From assembly GCA_032622095.1 (NCBI GenBank), contig CP136067.1, positions 81,060,705 to 81,124,704 on the forward strand: 64,000 bases of DNA. The letters run 5' to 3'. Position numbers and translations under genes: made by a program. The DNA is from Siphonodentalium dalli (lineage: Eukaryota > Mollusca > Scaphopoda > Gadilida > Siphonodentaliidae). Under the pieces are notes generated by a model that worked only from the letters and a program-made list of their open reading frames with translations, did not search any database and was not told the origin of the DNA. Positions 56,728 through 64,000 of this stretch are shown here, in pieces. The first letter of the stretch is position 1, and each line of letters begins with the position of its first letter.

Positions 56728-58640
56728 CTGAAATATAATTTGCGCTTACAATTCATGTTTGCTGTATCTCACAGTTTGTGAAAGCCGAGTTACGAAGGAC
56801 ATATTTATGATAATTTATCTAACATCTACTATCAATACACAGCTTCCTAACGATGTAGACTTCAGGAAGCCCTTTGTTTGGCTAATGTTTGTCAAATTGG
56901 AGTCAATAGCCATACTTAGTGTTATTATCGATTAGAAATTCTAAACCCTTTCACCCCAGCGATAAAATAAGTCGATCTGACATAAGCCGCGAATCTATTA
57001 TACGCTTTCAATTGGGGAACCTCATTTATGATTTAACCACGCCTCCGTAATTACTTCCTAGATACTGTCGTTAAGCCTTACAAGCGCTGGCGGCTGGGCG
57101 ATTTATGAGGCTGTGAGCTACAGCGAGTGCATGGTGCTAATTGCCAGAATTGTTTGGGCATAAAATAAAAAATGATATATAAAGGAGGGAAACAATATAA
57201 TGTTTTGATATGATTTAAGACTGACTCAATGCATGTTCCAGGACACGTCTGCACACAATAAAAATTAATAATGTGCCAGACAAAAATGATGCGAAACACC
57301 AGCCAGACATGTCAGTTTCTCAAAAGCAATCATAACATAAATGACGTCCGAAAGCAGTGCACATGCTAATAAGATTTTGCCATAAAGTGACAACCATTCA
57401 ATTGAGTTAAGCGTCGGCTCTTTTCTTTGATGTACCGATGTGACGTCACACAAAGGAAGCCAAACAAACTGTTCTTAAAGTATAATGGTGTATAGTTTAG
57501 AGTGTAACATTAAGCCGATGGCCATTTCGATTCGCCGGGACAAGCACCATTGTTATTCAAGCTGATATGTTTGTCTTAAGGAAGTCATATACTAATGGAT
57601 GTCACAACCTATAATGGATGTGTCGGATTAACACACAGGAAACGAGTCTGCATTTCATTTGATTTTTTCACACGTTTGATCCGCGAAGGCATTGGTAATC
57701 GACACTAGAGAAATAATATAGTCTAGTTGTTGCATAATATAACACAATGAGCTTTAATAACACGGAAGTGATAAACTTATATGCCTTTGGGAAGAAATAG
57801 ATATTGTTTAAACTGTTAGTACTTCCAACCAACTATTTGCATGGATCCATGCATCGACTAATAGCAATATATTTTGCTCTCTAATTTCAATTATGTATTT
57901 TAAGTCACTATTACATTTGACTTTGTACATTCAACGATGCCGGTTTATGTAGTCAAATCTCGACAGAGTCTATAATACACATGTCAGACAAACTGCTCCT
58001 TCAAATCTAACTTCCCCATGTCTGATTTCTTGATACCTTGTACATAATTATGGTAAAGGATGAGTAGAATCGGCGGTGACTTGTTTGCATCATTGTTCTG
58101 TTTTCTTGTCCCTCTTGATTTCGGAAACAAAAGTTATTTTAGCTTCCAAAATATATGTAAGCTATATTAACCTACCTTTGTTTGAACAAACATGTATTCC
58201 TTGTAATCCTGTCAATATTGAAGTTTTAGTGACTTTAGTTGCACGGTCTGATCTAACGTAAACATCGTTCATTGTTAGTTTTCGGCTTCGGAAAAGGGCC
58301 AAATATCACCGTTGATTTATCGTTAGAATCCGACTCAATTTTGTTTTATTTAACGACAGTCACTATTACAAGATACATACGCACACCTAGGCATCTTTAA
58401 AATCTCGGAAAGAAGTTATATTATCGTGTTAAACAGCGTTTTATAACGAGTGAAAATGCACCACCGAGAGGTTCTTTTGTTTGGTAAGGGGACGTCCTTG
58501 AACTTCGTTCGCTGCAACGCGATTGGTCAGTTACCGCTGTCTGTCAATAATCTGAGGTTCGTCAATTAGGACCCAATTAGCTATGTCGTGAATGGATATC
58601 GATGTGTGTTTTGTTTCCGACCGATTGACTGCAAGCTTTA
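56728..58640. other. hAT element interior, no further exon identified
   Basis: Frames near 57078-57453 (minus) and 58076-58261 (plus) have no recognised domain. The region may hold an intron and the promoter side of the element. Confidence 0.4.
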
Positions 58641-58839
58641 TTATATGCCCGATGGGTACCAATTGCCAAATGCCAAAAAGCTAGGTGCCACTTTTTGTAG
58701 CCAATCGGGATTTTTTGGGAGCCATTTCATTATTTTTATAGCAATTTGCTAAATTGGCAATGGGCAGCGCGAACCTTGGTTAATGACAAATATTCAACTT
58801 GAATTAAGATATTTAATTGTAGGGATCTAAAGATAATAT

Positions 58840-59004
58840 GAGCAGACTATAGCTGGATGAACAGATAATACAAATGCAGAAGGATTCCTATTCACTGGTG
58901 GGATATGTTCAGAAAAAAAGTTAAAACGTTTGTTGAACTTATTTTCTGAACCTGTCCAAAGGGAACTACTCAGCAATGAGTATTTAGTAAAGAAATAGGG
59001 TTAG
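58840..59004. mobile_element. Family T fragment (TTGAACTTATT type)
   Basis: GGATTCCTATTCACTGGTGG, GTTTGTTGAACTTATTTTCT and AAGGGAACTACTCAGCAATG, ending at AATAGGGTTAG. The terminal TTAA has decayed to TTAG. It provides the uninterrupted counterpart of the 52997 insertion site. Confidence 0.55.
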
Positions 59005-59129
59005 AGTGACTTCAGCCTTTGATGCTGAATTGTATTTTACCTATACTATACTGTACATCACTTAAAAGGAGAGCTCCAAAACATGGGCATACATGCCAAA
59101 GTTATTTGTTAAATAGGATAATAAAATAT

Positions 59130-60208
59130 AACAAGAGCATCGCTAGGGCGTGGCAAAATACGCCCTTTAGCCATTTCGAATTGTACTACCGCAAAATAAA
59201 ATAATAATTTTAGCTTACAAAGAATATCTGATATACCCCTAATTTCAATGCCAAAATGCGGTCAAATTCTAAGATTGAAAAATGTGAGTAATTCATCTGA
59301 AAATAATTGGACACAACCTATATTCGAACTTGGTCTGTAGTTTTAGCTCGGAAACAGACATACCAGCTTCGGTTCAGATAACATAATCCAATCTGGAGTT
59401 ATTGGTCGGAAACCAAAATGTTATGAACTGGTCAAATTCTAAGTCGAAAAAGGGCCGTAACTCATGTAAAAATAATTGAACGGAACCCATATTCGAACTT
59501 GGCCTGTATCATTAGCTGGGAAATACACATACCAACTTTGGTTCAGATCAAATAATCCAAACTGGAGTTATCGGTCGGAAACCAAAAATGTTAACAGACG
59601 GTCAAATTCTAATTCGAAAAAGGGCCGTAACTCATGTAAAAATAATTGGATGGAACCCATATTCGAACTTGGCCTGTATCTTTAGCTGGGAAATACACAT
59701 ATCAACTTTGGTTCAGATCGAATAATCCAAACTGGAGTTATCGGTCGGAAACCAAAAATGTTAACAGACGGTCAAATTCTAAGTCGAAAAAGGGCCGTAA
59801 CTCATGTAAAAATAATTGGATGGAACCCATATTCGAACTTGGCCTGTATCTTTAGCTGGGAAATACACATATCAACTTTGGTTCAGATCAAATAATCCAA
59901 ACTGGAGTTATCGGTCGGAAACCAAAAATGTTAACAGACGGTCAAATTCTAAGTCGAAAAAGGGCCGTAACTCATGTAAAAATAATTGGACGGAACCCAT
60001 ATTCGAACTTGGCCTTTATCTTTAGCTGGGAAATACACATACCAACTTTGGTTCAGATAAAATAATCCGAACTGGAGTTATCGATCGGAAACCAAAACTG
60101 TTAACGGACGGACGGACAGACAGACGGACGGACGGACGGCTCGACAGACAGACGGACGGACAGACTGATAACATAATACAACCTTTTTTCAAAAAGGGCG
60201 TATAAAAA
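59130..60208 (+). repeat. AACAAGAG-capped repeat with five 170-bp units and ACGG tail
   Basis: AACAAGAGCATCGCTAGGGC with hairpin GGGCGT..ACGCCC opens it. Units starting GTCAAATTCTAAG lie at 59261, 59431, 59601, 59771 and 59941, exactly 170 bp apart, and the last three are nearly identical. The tail is ACGGACGGACGGACAGACAG repeated, then TTTTCAAAAAGGGCGTATAA as at 10760. The three almost identical 69-codon frames inside are by-products of the repeat. Confidence 0.9.
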
Positions 60209-60298
60209 GCAACAAATCTTTTCATAATTGACACTTACATTGATTTTGAGTGTAATAATATCTGCTTACAAATTCCAGAGCAAAAAGTTTTCAACAAT
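60209..60298. other. Short noncoding spacer
   Basis: Nothing recognised between the two repeats. Confidence 0.3.
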
Positions 60299-60560
60299 GT
60301 GCATACCGCCATTTGTGGCACACCGACACATATAACCCATTGCTGAAATACTCAGGCAGACGGACAAAACAATCTACATGTTTAGATATAAACAATATAA
60401 CTCTAGAACAGAAAACCTGAACAAAACGATTGAACTCTCCATTGAATGTTCTGATAGTGGTGATCAACCATACCTAATATCATTGAGATCCAACAACCTA
60501 TGGTTGAAATATCTGCTTGGATGGACAATAAAAACCAACATTTCCAGATGAACAAAAATG
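60299..60560 (+). repeat. CATACCGC-type repeat, copy 3
   Basis: GTGCATACCGCCATTTGTGG, AATACTCAGGCAGACGGACA and GATTGAACTCTCCATTGAAT match the bodies at 37880 and 45940. The AACAAGAG cap is missing. Confidence 0.6.
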
Positions 60561-61134
60561 AATAACTCTAGAACGGAAAACCCAAATAAAACAAGAGTCA
60601 ATGACTGTGGAGTTTCTCAGCAGACTGTAAAGACGGAGAAGACAAGGGTTCTGAAGAATACAACAGTCAGTACTTGTCAAAACACTTTAAAACAAGTAGT
60701 TCTAAACAGGGACACAGGTAGAGGGTCTTCGTTGAATTGTGGAAGGGGGATTGGTGTCCACCTTGAAATTTCAAATTACACACCCTTGCCCCTCCCCAAT
60801 AGACCATTGCCCATTACCTCCCAACTGGACCAAACTAAATTACAAATGGTACTTCAAGCTCTCCAACTGTTGGAATTTTTTCAAAACCTTACTTATAATA
60901 CCGGTATATCAAAATTATTACATGCAATATAGGTATCTACATATATATACAAGTACCAAACATGAATTCACAGCATAGATAGGGCATGAGCAGAAGTGTT
61001 AAATCTCCTATCTCTGCCCCAATTTGAACCAAAGGTAAATCCCAATCTATGAGATCCATTGACCTAGTAATTTCAAAGGGTATATTATAGAAGTTGAAGT
61101 GATTTCATTTTCCTTAAAATAAGTTACATAAAAG
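60561..61134. other. Noncoding; unassigned open frame
   Basis: A 124-codon frame begins at 60558 in the tail of the repeat and continues into unique sequence (60600-60932). Composition is ordinary and no domain is recognised; an exon is possible but unsupported. Confidence 0.3.
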
Positions 61135-61490
61135 GTCGGGCGACCACAGTGTCCCCCGACAACATGGCAAGTCGATGCCGCTTTGTTAAAGAAATTAAAA
61201 AGTCGAAAGGGTTAATAACTCCATAAAAAAAAAATTCCGTCACCTATATACATGTTGCACATCTCCAATATGTGGGTAACAATACTCTGAAGTTTCAAAT
61301 ATCTACGATCAAAACTGTAGGAGGAGTTGATTACATCATGAAGGTACCCTCATACTGAAAATCAAAAGTCAAAAAAGAATTAATAACTCGATAAAAAAAA
61401 ATAGTTTCCGTCATAGGAGGAGATGATTACACCATGAAGGTACTCAAAAGTATGACGGACGGACGGACGGACAGACATCCGTGCTCACAA
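61135..61490 (+). repeat. Arm of the 131-bp inverted repeat plus following repeat body
   Basis: GGTCGGGCGACCACAGTGTC to AGTCGAAAGGGTTAATAACT matches 23870-23970. The next 140 bp (CACCTATATACATGTTGC..GTAGGAGGAGTTGATTACA) match 23995-24110. It ends in GACGGACGGACGGACAGACA. Confidence 0.7.
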
Positions 61491-62692
61491 AATGCTACTA
61501 ATGTGACTAAGAAGGCACATAAACATCTGTTGTGCTCACAAAATTGCTTAAGTGGCTAGCCACATTAGCAACCTTATTTGACACCTGAAATGTGTTCCTA
61601 GTGGCTTGAGGGAGTCACTTGAAAAAGTTGCACTTTAAAAAATGGACACAATTTGCCCATCAATATGGATGTCCAACAGAGCTGTTAAGTTTCACGGATT
61701 GTCCGTGAGACTCCCGGATTGCCACGGCAATTCCGCAAACACGGATAACTGCCAATTTCTCCAGGATTCATCAAAACCCCGCATTGAAAATCCCAAAACG
61801 AAGTTTTTTTATTTTTTAAATTCGTGCATATCCGGGAATTCCCCAAATGACAGTTACTTCCGGTACCGTAAATACCCACACATTGATGACATTCACAGAA
61901 TGTACTGTCAGTAACTTTGATGTTCCCTCTGATTGAAGACTTATATTAATTGATTTTCACACCCTGGTGAAGCCACACCTATAAAGGTGTGTTGTTATAG
62001 TATACAATACGTATAATCACAAGTTTGCAGCTGTATTGTAAGGCCCCATTGATGCAAATTTCTTAGTAACGGATTAGTCACAATGGTATGCATTACGATG
62101 GAATGTGTCCATGATTTCGTTTGTGGGTAAAACTGTAAGACGGGTCATTTTGTACAATCAATTTCACGCATACATGTCCGGTTGAAACCTGTGTAACTCG
62201 TGTTCGTTTTAACTTATTTTAAACAAAGTTTCTGCTTCTTAAAATTAGTTAATAAATGGTGGAATGTGTGCATTTCATTTGGGGGGTTAAACCGTTAGAC
62301 GAGTCCACTTTGTAGTTTATTCCGAATTATACTTTCGGTTTCGCGCTTATCCGGCTGTATCCGGTGGAATTTTTACTTAGTTTATACGAAGTGTCTGCTT
62401 CTTTCTCTTCAATAAATGGTGGTATCTCCCACTCACAGCAGCTCTATTACAACTACCAACAGGACAATCATTATCATTTTATTTAGGTATATATATTTAT
62501 AAAATAAACACAAATAGAAACTCAAAAAAACTATATAATATTCATCATAAAAATTATTTTTGGAACATGATCATATTTGGGCATACCTCCCGCAAAATTC
62601 TCCCGGATTGACATTTTCAAAACTTAACAGGTCTGATGTCCAACCAGTGTTCTATGGACAGCCGCAGTCACTTGAAAAAATAGTAAACCAAG
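61491..62692. other. Noncoding, nothing firm
   Basis: The first 130 bp (GTGCTCACAAAATGCTACTA) resemble the segment 63160-63300 and may be a repeat body. A 90-codon frame at 61642-61914 has no recognised domain. Confidence 0.35.
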
Positions 62693-62785
62693 CTTAAGCC
62701 TAGATAAGCATAATTATAGCCTAATCTAAGCCTAATTATAGCCTAATCTAAGCCTATTTATAGTCTAATCTAAGCCTATACATAT
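62693..62785 (+). repeat. 22-bp minisatellite
   Basis: Four to five copies of AGCCTAATCTAAGCCTAATT(AT), with slight variation. Confidence 0.75.
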
Positions 62786-62815
62786 TTACAAATATATAAT
62801 AGTAGCTGATATGCC

Positions 62816-63060
62816 CAACTTTGTCCGGGCTATTTAGGGATTTATTTGTGATCGCCTCCATCTGTTCATGCCTATATGAGCGTATATGAGCGAGGTCAAG
62901 GTCAAGCACACGGTCGCACATGAAATTGGACACGCCTATATTGTTCCCGGAATCAAATTAGGCCTACATACCAAATTTGAGTCGGATCAGTCGAGCAGGG
63001 TTCGAGTCTATAAGACACATACAAACACACATACAAACATACATACATACAGACAGAAGC
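62816..63060 (+). repeat. Family Q repeat, complete-looking copy
   Basis: TGTCCGGGCTATTTAGGG at the start, CGGAATCAAATTAGGCCTAC and ACCAAATTTGAGTCGGATCA in the middle, GGTTCGAGTCTATAAGACAC and an ACATACAAAC microsatellite at the end. It links the 5' type at 22883 with the 3' type at 5103 and 23640 into one element order. Confidence 0.65.
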
Positions 63061-63099
63061 TCCAAAATTTATGATAGATTTTTCTTAATCAGGTGAACA

Positions 63100-63385
63100 C
63101 TCTAGATTGTGAATGAAGGGCCCGAAAAATACAATCTGCTGACTACGTCACATGCGCCTACCTTAAGCCACATAATACACTGACACTTGATTTGCAGCCA
63201 CGCAAGTAGCATTCTGTGAAAACCCTTTTTGAAGTCACATAAAAACAAGTAGTCACATAGGTCTCTAGCCACTTAATTGTGTAGACACACAAGTGGCAAT
63301 TTGTTGGTACGGACAGACGGACGGACGGAGCCCATTTCTATAGTCCCCAGAAGAAAACAAATTTCGGGGGACAAAAATTCACGGA
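63100..63385 (+). repeat. Repeat with ACGG tail and GGGGGACAAA end
   Basis: The body has AAGTAGTCACATAGGTCTCT and ACACAAGTGGCAATTTGTTG. The tail is GACAGACGGACGGACGGAGC, then CCCCAGAAGAAAACAAATTT and CGGGGGACAAA. A GGGGGACAAC end also precedes the AACAAGAG at 32724. Confidence 0.55.
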
Positions 63386-64000
63386 AGGGTTATGAACATG
63401 GCACCTCTGATAATTGTTCCATGAAATCATCAGCATAATAAATAAAACAGATCATTATCATAGATGAAAAGGAGTTAAATAACACGGAGAGAGTGTCATA
63501 AGCTTTATATTGTTGTCAGTGAAAGAGATGACTTCTCAAATAATATTGTGGCATTAGAATGTGAAAGAACAACATTTTAACAGGGGAGCATGTATTTACT
63601 TGACCATTCAATTGGCAAGGGTAAATGATCTGTCAGTTCGTGATATTTCTCCCAGACCCCTACACCGATTTCAACTAAATTTAGCGAAGTTGGTGTACCC
63701 TGGCAGATGTTATAACGTGGTTAGTTTTTCAAAATTTAAATTTCAAAATTAAAATCATATAAAAAAATATATATAGAATTCCATTAAAAAATGTTAAAAT
63801 GTTTTGTTTTTTTTAAATTGAGCAAGGAGTTAACATTTTTTTTATAGATTGAAGTTATTACCCTGGCTCTGCCCAATGTTTGCCCCAGTGGCCCCATTTA
63901 ACAAATCTGAATCCCAGTAACCCAAGGACCCCCCATACCATAATATAAGCTAAATACATGTAGGCCTGATGGTTCTTGAAAAGAAGCCATTTTAATAATT
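63386..64000. other. Noncoding, nothing recognised
   Basis: A 63-codon frame at 63561-63752 shows no domain. The sequence continues beyond the window. Confidence 0.4.

Larger units (their letters stand above)
56033..58786 (-). mobile_element. hAT-superfamily DNA transposon, 2.74 kb, internally deleted
   Basis: GTTAATGA stands directly outside both ends (56033-56040 and 58779-58786), an 8-bp target duplication as hAT elements make. The element itself, 56041-58778, has short inverted termini CAGGGTTCGCGCTG and CAGCGCGAACCTTG. The subterminal regions both carry GGTGCCA/TGCCACTTTT-type repeats. A zinc-finger exon lies on the minus strand near the left end. Only about 500 bp remain beyond it, too little for the catalytic domain, so the copy cannot be autonomous. 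A CCAAT motif on the minus strand near 58530 could belong to an original promoter. Confidence 0.85.

Noticed and set aside
59476-60025. Three almost identical 69-codon frames in a row
   Set aside because: They are one frame of the 170-bp satellite read three times; there is no domain and no support beyond the repeat.
60558-60932. 124-codon frame as a gene
   Set aside because: It starts in a repeat tail, has no recognisable domain, no clear splice sites or polyadenylation signal, and is overlapped by another frame.

Overview
This is eukaryotic, AT-rich, gene-poor DNA, most likely from a lophotrochozoan animal and probably a bivalve mollusc. That placement rests on three things: scattered repeats built on 'GGGCCATAACTC' with ACGG/ACAG tails, a single-exon class A GPCR of the type expanded in molluscs, and the mixture of LINE, tRNA-derived SINE, hAT, TTAA-flanked and TA-flanked elements. 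It is an inference from pattern memory; no search was run. There are no operons, no CRISPR array, no rRNA and no intact tRNA gene.

The only convincing cellular gene is a 399-residue seven-transmembrane receptor at 48529-49728 (+), with a likely 3' splice site upstream and an AATAAA downstream. Two other protein-coding traces belong to mobile elements. One is the C-terminal end of a LINE polymerase (19539-20395, duplicated at 25028-25769). The other is a zinc-finger exon of a hAT-type transposase (56541-56727, minus strand).

Layout. 1-930: tandem repeat array. 931-10100: noncoding DNA packed with small hairpin transposons. 10356-13000: an AACAAGAG repeat and a 1.35-kb TIR transposon with 9-10 bp target duplications. 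13700-19400: more hairpin elements. 19524-20797: LINE insertion with a 15-bp target duplication. 19651-30392: a 5.37-kb tandem duplication whose two copies are almost identical. 30127-32340: a 161-bp satellite organised as a five-monomer, 806-bp higher-order repeat. 32925-37159: locally duplicated and partly deleted unique sequence. 37160-48250: mosaic repeats and a 21-bp minisatellite. 48250-49870: GPCR gene. 51000-55480: nested MITEs. 55647-58786: a SINE next to a hAT element. 59130-60210: a second satellite-bodied repeat with 170-bp units. 60290-64000: repeat debris.

The small elements form four recurring families. Family M is a near-palindrome of about 210 bp with CAGTAATGC ends and TA target duplications. 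Family T is flanked by TTAA with CCCTTT ends (piggyBac-like) and often carries two copies of a 68-bp hairpin module. Family P is a GAGGTCCCC-type palindrome found alone or as a pair around a spacer. The fourth is a set of AACAAGAG-capped repeats with bodies in 160-170 bp units. Several are nested, and paralogous empty sites inside the window confirm the insertion boundaries for family M and for the LINE.
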